From NCBI RefSeq assembly GCF_008086165.1, contig NZ_VSKL01000003.1, positions 248,001 through 312,000 on the forward strand: a stretch of 64,000 nt of DNA, written 5' to 3'. The position numbers and the translations under genes are program-made. Origin of the DNA: Algorimicrobium algoritergicola (GTDB lineage: Bacteria > Bacteroidota > Bacteroidia > Flavobacteriales > Flavobacteriaceae). Shown one piece after another: positions 44,715 through 54,019 of the stretch. Numbering within the stretch: the stretch's first letter is position 1; each line of letters opens with the position of its first letter. A model generated the notes under the pieces. It did no database searches and was not told where the DNA came from. It worked only from the letters and a program-made list of their open reading frames with translations.

Positions 44715-45968
44715 ATGTTTAAATCTTTTCTATCGGTATTCCTTATAATTTGTGGTCAATCCATTTTTTCCCAAATAGCACAGGAAGTGAATCCTCCTGG
44801 CTATATTAAATCCATAACCTTTCAAGGTCAAACACGCGAAAGTCAACTTCCTATTCTTGAACTAGGTCAACAATTAATCTTGGAATTTGATGCATTAAAT
44901 GGTGATGAAGATGATTTCTATTATAAAATTGAACATTTTGATTATGATTGGACACCTTCGCAGCTCATGCAAACCGAATTTTTAAATGGCATTGATAATC
45001 AGCGTATTCGTAATTACGAAAACTCGTTTAATACCTATCAAATTTATTCACATTACATATTACGACTCCCAAATCAGCAAACTCGTGGCTTAAAAGTTTC
45101 GGGCAATTACATGATTAAGGTTTACAATGATTTAGATGAATTGGTTTTCTCTAGAAAATTTATGGTTCAGGAAAATTTAGCTAACGTTGGTGTTTCTATC
45201 AAACGTTCGCGCGATGTAAGGCAAGTGGAAAGCATGCAAAGTGTAGATATTGTTATTAACTCTGGGAATTTGCAATTTAATAATCCGCTGCAAACGGTAA
45301 AGACATTAATCATTCAGAATAATAATTTAAATTCCGCCATTAGGAATGTTCCACCACAATATACGTTAGGTAATGAATTAATTTACAAATACACCAAAGA
45401 AACCCTATTTGAAGGTGGCAACGAATATTTTTACTTTGAAAATAAAGATATTCGCGGCGCCAATGCTGCTATTCAATATATAGAGTTATTTGAACTGTAC
45501 AGCAATTATTTATTCACCAATGTACCACGCTTTAACAAGCCTTATACGTACAATCCAGATATTAACGGTAACTTTTTAATTACAGCTATTGATGCCGAAA
45601 AACCTTCCATTGAAGCAGATTATGCTTGGATGCACTTTTCATTATTACTGAACGAATTACCTCCAAACCAATCTATTCATGTATATGGTAATTTTAATAA
45701 TTATGCCGTTGATGAGTTCACCAAAATGACTTTTAATCCTGCAAAAGGTATTTATGAAGTTCCTATTATATTGAAGCAAGGGTTTTATAACTACAAATAT
45801 GTTATTGTAGATAATCAAACCGGTAAAATAAATGAAAGTGCCATAAGTGGTAGTTTTTGGCAAACGGAAAACGATTATAAAGTGTTGGTTTATTATCGTG
45901 ATTTAGGCGCCAGATACGACCGTATAATAGGTATAGGCGAAGGAAATTCCGTGAATATATCCAATTAA
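44715..45968 (+). CDS. Type IX secretion system plug protein (DUF5103)
   Basis: The 417-residue exported protein has a signal peptide (about 1-20, ending SIFSQ) and matches the DUF5103 / T9SS plug family. Landmarks are ITFQGQTRESQLPILELG near the start, DYDWTPSQLMQTEFLNGI, and YTYNPDINGNFLI. In the known system this protein closes the periplasmic side of the SprA translocon when it is idle. The gene stands alone, divergent from nqrA; a near-consensus TATCTTTA box lies at 44687-44694. Confidence 0.9.
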   Translation: MFKSFLSVFLIICGQSIFSQIAQEVNPPGYIKSITFQGQTRESQLPILELGQQLILEFDALNGDEDDFYYKIEHFDYDWTPSQLMQTEFLNGIDNQRIRNYENSFNTYQIYSHYILRLPNQQTRGLKVSGNYMIKVYNDLDELVFSRKFMVQENLANVGVSIKRSRDVRQVESMQSVDIVINSGNLQFNNPLQTVKTLIIQNNNLNSAIRNVPPQYTLGNELIYKYTKETLFEGGNEYFYFENKDIRGANAAIQYIELFELYSNYLFTNVPRFNKPYTYNPDINGNFLITAIDAEKPSIEADYAWMHFSLLLNELPPNQSIHVYGNFNNYAVDEFTKMTFNPAKGIYEVPIILKQGFYNYKYVIVDNQTGKINESAISGSFWQTENDYKVLVYYRDLGARYDRIIGIGEGNSVNISN

Positions 45969-46064
45969 GCCACCTGTTAATCGACTAAAAACTAATTTTT
46001 TTTATTCTCGAGTAATATTTATTACATTAGCATTCATCTAAACCCTTGAAAACCTATTAATACC

Positions 46065-46451
46065 ATGGTTCAACAAGTAACAAAAGGCATTAAAATTTCT
46101 GTAGAAACACATTTTGAAGGCACGTTTTATAAAGATTATAAAATTCAGTTTGCCTTTGGTTATAAAGTGACTATTGAAAACCAAAGTAAAAACACAGTCC
46201 AATTATACGCTAGAGAATGGACTATTTTAGACGCACTAAATAATGTAGAAATGGTTTCAGGCGAAGGTGTTATCGGTAAAAAACCGATTTTAAAACCAGG
46301 CGAATCCCACACCTACACTTCTGGCTGCTTACTTACATCGCCATTTGGAGCTATGCAAGGATTCTATAATATGATTAATTTAGAAACCGAGAAGAAATTT
46401 AAAGTGGCTATTCCTGCTTTCAGATTAAGCGCTCCTTTCGCATTAAATTAA
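46065..46451 (+). CDS. apaG: ApaG-domain protein
   Basis: The 128-residue protein is a single fibronectin-III-like ApaG domain. It has GYKVTIENQSKNTVQLYAREW, GVIGKKPILKPGESHTYTSG and a closing GFYNMINLE block. In enterobacteria ApaG is linked to Co2+ sensitivity; its molecular role is not clear. Convergent with the NRDE gene. Confidence 0.92.
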   Translation: MVQQVTKGIKISVETHFEGTFYKDYKIQFAFGYKVTIENQSKNTVQLYAREWTILDALNNVEMVSGEGVIGKKPILKPGESHTYTSGCLLTSPFGAMQGFYNMINLETEKKFKVAIPAFRLSAPFALN

Positions 46452-46466
46452 TAATACACCATTTAT

Positions 46467-47174
46467 TCAGAAAAGCATTTCCTTTTCAATAACGTTTTCA
46501 TCTTGCAAATTTGTGTATCGCATATTAACAAGCGAATTACATTTTTCAACTTGGGTAATACTAGTTGTTTTCACAAAACCTCTATCCATTATTAATCCGA
46601 ATTCCGCATGCTGGTGACCAGCTGTTTTATGAAACTGCATGATAGATTCAGCCTGAAAATTAGTTTGCTTTTTAAATTCATCAAACCACTCTAATCGCAA
46701 TACTTTCATAGATTCGGAGTATAAGGATGATGAAGACCATAAACGTGGTTCATTCGGCAATTTCTTTAGGTGTTTTTGATTCCCATCCCAAACCAATTGA
46801 TATAGATCTAAAGTCTTTTCCCAATCCACAATGAGCATGGTAAATGGCTCAATATTTGTAAACCTATAAGTCTCAATTGTTTTTAAAAAATCGGGTGCTA
46901 TTAAAACATCTTTAACCACTACGCCTCTACTCAATCTGTAATGATCTTCTTGTTCATGAGCCGTAAATCCACCATTCAACAAACAGACTAATCGGCTTTT
47001 TTCGCTGACACCAATCCAAGTACCTCCAGCTTTTTCATCTTTCGGATACAGTAATTTAACGTCATGCTCCATATAAAAATCAGGCGCTAGCGTTTCACGA
47101 ATAGGCGATTCATCCCGATTTGAAGTGAATATAAAATCCGTATTATTTTTAGGAATAAAGGTTACTGTACACAT
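46467..47174 (-). CDS. NRDE family protein (TANGO2-like)
   Basis: The 235-residue protein starts MCTVTFIPKN and carries FTSNRDESPIRET, the NRDE signature, and GGTWIGVS. The exposed Cys2 suggests an N-terminal nucleophile hydrolase-like fold, as proposed for the family. Eukaryotic TANGO2 is implicated in membrane and heme trafficking; the bacterial role is unknown. It is divergent from pruA. Confidence 0.9.
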   Translation of the reverse strand: MCTVTFIPKNNTDFIFTSNRDESPIRETLAPDFYMEHDVKLLYPKDEKAGGTWIGVSEKSRLVCLLNGGFTAHEQEDHYRLSRGVVVKDVLIAPDFLKTIETYRFTNIEPFTMLIVDWEKTLDLYQLVWDGNQKHLKKLPNEPRLWSSSSLYSESMKVLRLEWFDEFKKQTNFQAESIMQFHKTAGHQHAEFGLIMDRGFVKTTSITQVEKCNSLVNMRYTNLQDENVIEKEMLF

Positions 47175-47273
47175 AATTAAACGGTCGATAAATAAAAATG
47201 GAACTTACAAAAATCGACAAACTTTTAACGTGTTTTTAAGAGCTTTTCTATCAAAAAAATAGTTAAAAAATCG

Positions 47274-47281
47274 TACATTTG
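47274..47281 (+). promoter_or_regulatory. -7 box (TACATTTG) of pruA
   Basis: Exact TAnnTTTG match 41 bases before ATG 47323. Confidence 0.6.
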
Positions 47282-47322
47282 CAGCTTGAAAACAACATAA
47301 ACAATTAAATACCAATATATTC

Positions 47323-48951
47323 ATGGGAAAAGGATTCTTTAACGTACCACTAGCAGTAAATGAGCCTGTAAAAACTTATGCTCCAGGATCGCCAGAGCGC
47401 GAAGAAGTTTTAAAAGCTTATAAAGACATGTACAACAGTAAAGTTGATGTAGGCATGTACATCAATGGGAAAGAGGTGAAAACTGGAAACACGAGAACAA
47501 TGTCTCCTCCACATGATCATCAACATATTGTTGGAACTTATCATTTAGCCGAAAAATCTCATATTGAAGAAGCCATTTCGACAGCTTTAGAAGCTAGAAA
47601 AGAATGGTCTCAAATGCCATGGGAACAACGCGCTGGAATATTTTTAAAAGCTGCCGAATTAATTGCAGGTCCTTACAGAGCTAAAATTAATGCTGCAACC
47701 ATGATTGCACAATCTAAAAATATTTATCAAGCTGAAATTGACGCGGCTTGTGAGTTAATTGACTTTTTACGTTTCAACGTACAATTCATGTCAGACATTT
47801 ACATGGACCAACCAGAGAGCACCAGTGATGCTTGGAACCGTGTGGAGTATCGTCCATTAGAAGGTTTCACGTATGCTGTAACACCTTTTAACTTTACAGC
47901 TATTGCTGGAAACCTACCGTCGTGTATGGCATTAATGGGAAATGTTGTTATTTGGAAACCAAGTAATAACCAAATTTTCTCTGCTAAAGTCATTATGGAT
48001 GTCTTTCAAGAAGCTGGTGTTCCAGATGGCGTTATTAACGTTGTTTTTGGTAATCCAGGTATGATTACAGATACGGTTATGGCTAGTCCAGATTTTTCTG
48101 GTTTACATTATACGGGTTCAACACCGGTGTTTCAAGATTTATGGAAACAAATAGGAAATAACATAACAAATTATAAAACGTATCCAAGAATCGTTGGTGA
48201 AACGGGCGGAAAAGATTTTATAATAGCGCACAAATCTGCAAACGCTAAACAAGTAGCAACAGCTATTTCTAGAGGTGCTTTTGAATTCCAAGGTCAGAAA
48301 TGTAGTGCTGCATCTAGAGCTTACATTCCAAGCAACCTTTGGGAGGATGTTAAAAAATATGTGATTGAGGACGTGAAGTCTTTTAAAATGGGTTCTCCAG
48401 AAGACATGGGGAATTTCATTACAGCCGTAATCAACGAAGGCTCTTTTGATAAATTAGCCAAGTATATTGACAACGCTAAATCAGATAAAGATGCTGAAAT
48501 TATTGTTGGTGGAAATTATGATAAATCGAAAGGATACTTTATTGAACCTACGGTTATTGTAACAACTAACCCACAATACACAACGATGGTAGAGGAGCTC
48601 TTTGGCCCAGTTATGACCATTTATGTATATGATGAAAACGATTTTTCTGAAACATTAAAATTAGTAGACCAAACAAGTGAATACGCCTTAACAGGTGCTA
48701 TTTTATCTACGTGTCGTTATGCTGTTCAAGAAGCTACCAATGCGCTTCAAAATAGTGCCGGTAACTTTTATATTAATGATAAACCAACAGGAGCTGTTGT
48801 TGGTCAGCAACCATTTGGAGGAGCAAGAGCATCTGGAACAAATGACAAAGCGGGATCAGCACAGAACTTGTTACGTTGGGTATCACCTAGATTAATTAAG
48901 GAAACATTTGTAACACCAGTTGATTACAGATATCCATTTTTAGGAGAATAA
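47323..48951 (+). CDS. pruA: L-glutamate gamma-semialdehyde dehydrogenase (P5C dehydrogenase)
   Basis: This is the second step of proline catabolism, oxidising glutamate semialdehyde to glutamate with NAD+. The 542-residue ALDH has the catalytic Cys in FQGQKCSAASR, the Glu in VGETGGKDF, PFNFTAIAGNLPS and EELFGPVMT. Length and N-terminus (MGKGFFNVPLAVNEPV) match the stand-alone form. It has its own promoter and terminator. No proline dehydrogenase gene is in the window. Confidence 0.96.
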   Translation: MGKGFFNVPLAVNEPVKTYAPGSPEREEVLKAYKDMYNSKVDVGMYINGKEVKTGNTRTMSPPHDHQHIVGTYHLAEKSHIEEAISTALEARKEWSQMPWEQRAGIFLKAAELIAGPYRAKINAATMIAQSKNIYQAEIDAACELIDFLRFNVQFMSDIYMDQPESTSDAWNRVEYRPLEGFTYAVTPFNFTAIAGNLPSCMALMGNVVIWKPSNNQIFSAKVIMDVFQEAGVPDGVINVVFGNPGMITDTVMASPDFSGLHYTGSTPVFQDLWKQIGNNITNYKTYPRIVGETGGKDFIIAHKSANAKQVATAISRGAFEFQGQKCSAASRAYIPSNLWEDVKKYVIEDVKSFKMGSPEDMGNFITAVINEGSFDKLAKYIDNAKSDKDAEIIVGGNYDKSKGYFIEPTVIVTTNPQYTTMVEELFGPVMTIYVYDENDFSETLKLVDQTSEYALTGAILSTCRYAVQEATNALQNSAGNFYINDKPTGAVVGQQPFGGARASGTNDKAGSAQNLLRWVSPRLIKETFVTPVDYRYPFLGE

Positions 48952-48971
48952 TAATCCAAATCAATTTATTT

Positions 48972-49006
48972 AAAAGCCCTTATCAATACCTGTTAAGGGC
49001 TTTTTT
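48972..49006 (+). terminator. Rho-independent terminator of pruA
   Basis: The stem AAAAGCCCTTA / TAAGGGCTTTT has an 11-base loop and a T-run, 20 bases after the stop. Confidence 0.9.
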
Positions 49007-49079
49007 ATGTCGTTTATCCAAAGTATTAGTACTAATTCATTTCAGGCAGTATATTTAAGCAATCAATACGCATATACAC

Positions 49080-51455
49080 ATGAAAATAAACTACTTTTTA
49101 TTAGTCGCACTGCTTTCTGTCTCTGTTTTTTCGCAGAATCAAAAAGCCTTCGAAAAATTTGATACAAAGGGAATGGAAACCAGCATTTTGGTTCCACAAT
49201 CGCCCGTTGTTGACATTACAGATTACAACAACAAACCCATAAACACCTATAGTTTTTACCAAGCGTATAAAACCATAGCACAAAACGATTTTCAAGACCG
49301 TTTTAAGCCACTTTCAAGTTTAAAAGAAGACAGCAAACAAAGTTATTTTACGAAAAGTATTCCATTGGCCATTTTGCTCTCTGATTTTGAATCTATAACC
49401 GAACAAGCATTCCAAAACCAAGCCGTAACAAGAGATGCCCAAGGTTTCATTATTCGCAGAAACACAAATGAAGTTATTTTTGAGAAAAAAAACCTATCCA
49501 TTGCTGCGCCTTTTAGAACGGAACACAAAGGATTAGAAACTACGTTTTCAATATCTTCAAATCACATCTTTAATACAACAAAAAATGCCATTGAAGAAAT
49601 AGCTATTAATTTTGATGATGGTCAAGATTTCATACCAATAACTATCAATCAAAATTTACAAGTTTCCTATTTAGAACCTGGAGATAAAACACTGACATTT
49701 CAAATTACATTAGCTGATGGATCCATTATTTACCGTCAAGCCAAAATAGAAATCGCCTATTCCAACGCCGATTTAAATCGAAATTTCAATCGTATTATAA
49801 CAACTTTCAATTCATCTATTACGCCAGATCTTTCGCCTTATGGTGAAACCACATCTTATAATGGAACAGGTGAATATGAATTGTTTTTAAGTGCTGATAA
49901 TATTTTAGATAAACCTATTATTTTAGTCGATGGTTTTGATCCTGCTGATGGACGTGACATTGCCGGGATTTATGAACTTCTCAACTTTACAGAAAATGGA
50001 ACGACTTCTAATTTAGGCGATTTGGTAAGAGACGAAGGTTTTGATGTTGTGATACTAAATTTCCCAATTTACACACGTGCAGCGGACAATAAAGTTATTG
50101 ATGGTGGTGTTGATTTTATTGAACGAAACGCCATGCTTTTAGTAGAATTAATAAATACCATCAACGCACAAAAAATTGGCGCAGAAGACAATGTAATTAT
50201 TGGCCCAAGTATGGGTGGATTAATTTCAAGATACGCCATAAATTATATGGAGAATAATAATTTAGATCATGAAACCAGGTTATGGATTTCTTTTGATTCA
50301 CCTCACCATGGTGCTAATGTGCCAATCGGATTTCAACACCAGTTTAATTTTTTAGCTTTTGGCTTGGATGATTTTGCCGTCATAGGCGATCAGAATGTAG
50401 AAGAATTACAACCTATTATTGATGGCATGTTACGCTCTTCAGCTGCTAGACAAATGCTAGTAGATCAGTTTGAACCACATATTACAAATAGTGATGGCGT
50501 TTCTTTTAATGGATCTTTAGATTTACCTCAAGAACATCCATATAAGGCTATTTTAGACATGAGAATGAATAGTTTAACCACATCTGGATTCCCAGAATTA
50601 ACGCGAAATATATCAATTATTAATGGTAGTGGTATTAATGCTAGATATCAAGATAATACAGCAGCAACAAATAGTTTAAATCCTGGCAGTCGCATTCTCA
50701 ATGCCAATATTGATGTTATTTCAGGCGCCGAATTAAAAGCCGAAACACGTTTTACGCCCAATGCTAGTACACAAGTTTATAGTAGTAAAGTCCATTTGGA
50801 TTTTGCTTGGTGGTTTCCTTTAGCAAACGACCGAATAAATAATGCCACATCTACAGCACCAAGTTTTTCCAATGGTGTAGATGCCGCTTCTGGCGGATTA
50901 TTTGATATTTTAACCTTGACTGAAGATTTATCAACAGATGGTCTGGTAGGTGACTTTTTAAATTCCTTATCCACAGATTATTTTAATTTTATTCCAAGTG
51001 TCAGTTCTATGGCTTTTGAAATTACTAATAATGAAATCAATTGGTTTCATACACCAAGTAATGTAACCTCGGCTCGAGGAACTACTAGCACCACACCTTT
51101 TGATGCTTGGTACATGCCAAATGAAAATGAACCACATGTAACATTAACACCTCTAAATGTTGATTTTGCTTTAGACGAAATTATTTTGGAAACATTAAGT
51201 ACAGATTCTTTTTCTGGAAACTTTATTAAACTCGAACAAAATCCGGTATCGCAAAGTTTTACAATTTTAAGCACTGAAGTTTATAACAATGTAAATATAT
51301 TCATTGTAGATATTACCGGAAAAATTGTTTTACAATCAACTTTAGATCTAAACCAACGCACAAACGTTCCTTTTAAAATGGCTTCTGGATTATACGTTTT
51401 AAATGTAGAAAGTGAAGGCAATCAAATTTTAAAAACAAAATTATTGGTTAAATAA
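49080..51455 (+). CDS. T9SS-exported alpha/beta-hydrolase (lipase/esterase-like)
   Basis: The 791-residue protein has a Sec signal peptide (about 1-18, VFSQ). From about residue 275 it has an alpha/beta-hydrolase core: KPIILVDGFDP, a nucleophile elbow VIIGPSMGGLISRY (Ser in GPSMGG near residue 379) and SFDSPHHGANVP, a block common in lipases. The last 75 residues form a T9SS type A sorting domain (NNVNIFIVDITGKIV ... ILKTKLLVK). It is thus predicted to be secreted or surface-bound through T9SS. The substrate is unknown. Confidence 0.87.
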   Translation: MKINYFLLVALLSVSVFSQNQKAFEKFDTKGMETSILVPQSPVVDITDYNNKPINTYSFYQAYKTIAQNDFQDRFKPLSSLKEDSKQSYFTKSIPLAILLSDFESITEQAFQNQAVTRDAQGFIIRRNTNEVIFEKKNLSIAAPFRTEHKGLETTFSISSNHIFNTTKNAIEEIAINFDDGQDFIPITINQNLQVSYLEPGDKTLTFQITLADGSIIYRQAKIEIAYSNADLNRNFNRIITTFNSSITPDLSPYGETTSYNGTGEYELFLSADNILDKPIILVDGFDPADGRDIAGIYELLNFTENGTTSNLGDLVRDEGFDVVILNFPIYTRAADNKVIDGGVDFIERNAMLLVELINTINAQKIGAEDNVIIGPSMGGLISRYAINYMENNNLDHETRLWISFDSPHHGANVPIGFQHQFNFLAFGLDDFAVIGDQNVEELQPIIDGMLRSSAARQMLVDQFEPHITNSDGVSFNGSLDLPQEHPYKAILDMRMNSLTTSGFPELTRNISIINGSGINARYQDNTAATNSLNPGSRILNANIDVISGAELKAETRFTPNASTQVYSSKVHLDFAWWFPLANDRINNATSTAPSFSNGVDAASGGLFDILTLTEDLSTDGLVGDFLNSLSTDYFNFIPSVSSMAFEITNNEINWFHTPSNVTSARGTTSTTPFDAWYMPNENEPHVTLTPLNVDFALDEIILETLSTDSFSGNFIKLEQNPVSQSFTILSTEVYNNVNIFIVDITGKIVLQSTLDLNQRTNVPFKMASGLYVLNVESEGNQILKTKLLVK

Positions 51456-51473
51456 ACAATCTTGAATCTTAAT

Positions 51474-51616
51474 TAAAAGAGGCTGTCTTAAAAGTAGCTA
51501 CGCGATGTCCAATTGAGCGCAGTTGAAGTTTTCATGTTTTTATAATCCAAACATTTCGACTGCACTCAATGTGATATTTAGAGTAAAAATTTACTTTTCA
51601 GACAGCCTCTTTTTAG
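51474..51616. repeat. Long imperfect palindrome (MITE/REP-like)
   Basis: The outer arms AAAGAGGCTGTCT (51476-51488) and AGACAGCCTCTTT (about 51600-51612) are perfect inverted copies. Inside are AAAAGTA/TACTTTT and ATTGAGCGCAGTTGAA against TTTCGACTGCACTCAAT, so nearly the whole 140 bp folds on itself. It lies beside the detached rsmG end and could serve as a two-way terminator or be a small non-autonomous element. No target-site duplication is obvious. Confidence 0.75.
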
Positions 51617-51653
51617 TTTTATAAAATTTTATTCCGATTCAAAATTAAATATA

Positions 51654-51917
51654 CTACCCTTTAAACTTAATGGGTAAATGAACCACCTTTTTAGTCTCAA
51701 AAAATTCCTCCGAATAAAAGTCGGAAATATTATAAATAGTTGCTGTTTTATAGTCTTGAAGTTCTTCAGATAAATCGCCTCCTTTTAAATACAAAATACC
51801 ATTTTTAAGTTCATGATTTTGTTTTTTGGCAACACGCCCTTTTATCCAATGCACAAAAGTTGGCATGGCAGCTACTGCTCTACTGATGATGAAGTCCTAA
51901 GTATCTTTAGTTTCTTC
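51654..51917 (-). pseudogene. Detached 3' end of rsmG
   Basis: 264 bases align without gaps to the last 264 bases of intact rsmG (53249-53512), same strand, about 89 % identical by eye. It ends FKG-TAG like the gene. One codon (Tyr in DTYDFIIS) is a TAG stop here. Homology ends abruptly after TTTCTTC at 51917, where lipoprotein-associated DNA begins. The 70-residue open frame here has no start region or fold of its own. It is the probable original 3' end of the resident gene, left behind by an insertion. Confidence 0.88.
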
Positions 51918-52060
51918 TAAACAAGAACACATAGTGTTTTGAAAAATAATTTTATTTGATATTAGAAAAATTATTATTAATTTAGTTTAAATTGTAAAAC
52001 TCATTGAATAAAACAATTTAAAAAAAGCTTTATATACTAATCTATAAAATTGAACGTATT

Positions 52061-53197
52061 ATGAGAAATTTAAATTTACTCTACCTATTATTTATATGTA
52101 TTGCAATTAACTTGACCTCCTGCGATAAAGATGAACAAGATTGTGTTAACTGCTTCACTGAATCTGAAGGCAATAGATCAATTATTATTCTAAATAATAA
52201 ATTTGACTTTGACTTTTGGGAGGATATAGAAGAGCAATACACAACTTACATTTTGGAAGAAAAATTCAGTAAATTAAAAGCCAATTTCACTCTCACTTCT
52301 GATAATATTTTCGAAAAAAACATAATATCCTATATCGTTTTTACAAACAAATTTTATAAAACAAACGAAATAGTTGACCTTAATAATATCTTGGGAGTAC
52401 AAATATATTTTTCGAAGGGTGAACAAATGTATATAGATGTATATAAAAATAATGATGGTGATTTCACAAAAATCAATGAACTTTCATCAACTGTGAAGCA
52501 CCTTTCATTCAACGATATTTATGCTTGCTCAACAATTTTTGGAAATTGTGAAAAAAGTGTTTTTGTGTTTCTAAATAAAGAAGTAAGAACACCAACTAAT
52601 AGTGAGGAATCTAATTTTAATAATAATATAATTAAATATAATTTAGACAATGAATTAAACAATGTAAATCAAGTTAGGATACCTGATGCTGGATCTGGCT
52701 GTAAAAGTCCTTGTAGCAAAACATCTAAAGGTCAATGCTCATATGTTAACGATAGTCCTAGACCCAGTTATTATAAATGTGTGAGAACCACAGTAGATGA
52801 TTGTCCTTGGTCTAGAATGTCTAATAATGAAAATGAAACTAATATTATTTATGAATTAAGAGACCAATATCTAGCTCAAAACAGTAATTTAGGTCAAAAG
52901 TATGTTGATTATTATTATTTTCTGGGAAGTAATCAAAATTTATTTACAAATGAAATTTGGGATGAATTATCCCAAATTAAACCACTAATATTGGAAAAGG
53001 CAAACCTTTTCATTTTCGGAGAAAACAATAAAATTTTATTTGATAACAAGGACAAAAATGAATTTATTTCCGTAATTAATAAATTAAAGACGATTAATTC
53101 TGATATTGAATTTCAAAATATGTTAAATGACGTTAATCTAGACTTGAATTTTTATGCAAATAAGAAAATAAGTGAAATAAAAAATGACCTGAATTGA
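52061..53197 (+). CDS. Predicted lipoprotein of unknown function (cargo at rsmG)
   Basis: The 378-residue protein has a lipoprotein signal; the lipobox cysteine is near residue 21 (NLTSC). A cysteine-rich middle part follows (about 213-250: GCKSPCSKTSKGQC, YYKCVRTTVDDCPW), likely disulfide-bonded. The C-terminus (260-378) is charged and helical. AT-rich codon use differs from neighbours. It lies between rsmG and the detached rsmG 3' end. I recognise no family. An exported toxin-like or surface-antigen role is possible, but only from context. Confidence 0.72.
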   Translation: MRNLNLLYLLFICIAINLTSCDKDEQDCVNCFTESEGNRSIIILNNKFDFDFWEDIEEQYTTYILEEKFSKLKANFTLTSDNIFEKNIISYIVFTNKFYKTNEIVDLNNILGVQIYFSKGEQMYIDVYKNNDGDFTKINELSSTVKHLSFNDIYACSTIFGNCEKSVFVFLNKEVRTPTNSEESNFNNNIIKYNLDNELNNVNQVRIPDAGSGCKSPCSKTSKGQCSYVNDSPRPSYYKCVRTTVDDCPWSRMSNNENETNIIYELRDQYLAQNSNLGQKYVDYYYFLGSNQNLFTNEIWDELSQIKPLILEKANLFIFGENNKILFDNKDKNEFISVINKLKTINSDIEFQNMLNDVNLDLNFYANKKISEIKNDLN

Positions 53198-53248
53198 TGA
53201 TGCCAATAATTTAAAATAAATATTACATGGTTAGGAGTTTAAAAGCTT

Positions 53249-53878
53249 CTAACCTTTAAACTTAATCGGTAAATGAACCACCTTTTTTGTATCGAAAAAT
53301 TCTTCTGTATAGAAATCGGAAATATTATAAATCGTAGCAGTTCTATAATCTTGAAGCTCTTCAGATAAATCGCCACCTTTTAAATAGAGAATCCCATTTT
53401 TAAGATCATGATTTTGTTTTTTGGCAACACGACCTTTTATCCAATGAACAAAAGTTGGCATAGCTGCTACTGCTCTACTGATGATAAAATCATAAGTATC
53501 TTTAATTTCTTCAACACGTGCATGTGTGGTTTTTACGTTGGTTAGCTCTAAACCTGCAACAACCTCATCCACCACTTTCAATTTTTTGGCAATACTATCT
53601 ACCAAATGAAACGAACATTCTGGAAATAAAATGGCTAACGGAATGCCTGGAAATCCACCACCAGTTCCAACATCCATCAATTTAGTGCCTGGCTTAAAAT
53701 CTATCACTTTTGCAATAGCCAAGGCATGTAAAACATGGCGTAAATACAGCTCATCAATATCTTTTCTGGACACGACATTAATTTTCAAATTCCAGTCTTG
53801 ATACAACGTTTCTAATTGCGTAAATTTAGCAATCTGATCTTCCGTTAGGTCAGGAAAATACTTTAAAATGAGTTCCAT
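53249..53878 (-). CDS. rsmG: 16S rRNA (guanine-N7) methyltransferase
   Basis: RsmG methylates G527 of 16S rRNA. The 209-residue protein has motif I KLMDVGTGGGFPGIPLAI (about 65-82), LVDSIAKKLKVV and FIISRAVAAMPTF. Length is normal and the gene is intact. Its last 88 codons are duplicated at 51654-51917 beyond the lipoprotein gene, so the 3' third of the intact gene may be an imported, recombined segment. Confidence 0.95.
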   Translation of the reverse strand: MELILKYFPDLTEDQIAKFTQLETLYQDWNLKINVVSRKDIDELYLRHVLHALAIAKVIDFKPGTKLMDVGTGGGFPGIPLAILFPECSFHLVDSIAKKLKVVDEVVAGLELTNVKTTHARVEEIKDTYDFIISRAVAAMPTFVHWIKGRVAKKQNHDLKNGILYLKGGDLSEELQDYRTATIYNISDFYTEEFFDTKKVVHLPIKFKG

Positions 53879-53894
53879 ATTCTTCGATTTTCGA

Positions 53895-53902
53895 CAAAAG
53901 TA
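53895..53902 (-). promoter_or_regulatory. -7 box (TACTTTTG) of rsmG
   Basis: CAAAAGTA on the plus strand reads TACTTTTG on the minus strand, 16 bases before the rsmG ATG. Confidence 0.6.
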
Positions 53903-53960
53903 GGTAAATTTTTGTGCATATTTTTATGAAAACTTTGTGTTCATAACGGCTCATTATAAT

Positions 53961-53968
53961 TATATTTG
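53961..53968 (+). promoter_or_regulatory. Promoter of the desaturase gene (TTTG / TATATTTG)
   Basis: The -7 box TATATTTG is preceded at a 23-base spacing by TTTG (53934-53937), a fair -33 element. The ATG is 51 bases further on. Confidence 0.65.
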
Positions 53969-54019
53969 CATAAATATGTGTTACAACATGGTTTGTAAGT
54001 ACATTTTAAATTACATAGT

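Noticed and set aside
51654-51866. 70-residue open frame as a separate gene
   Set aside because: It is the C-terminal part of RsmG with a stop codon upstream and no start region; called a displaced fragment.
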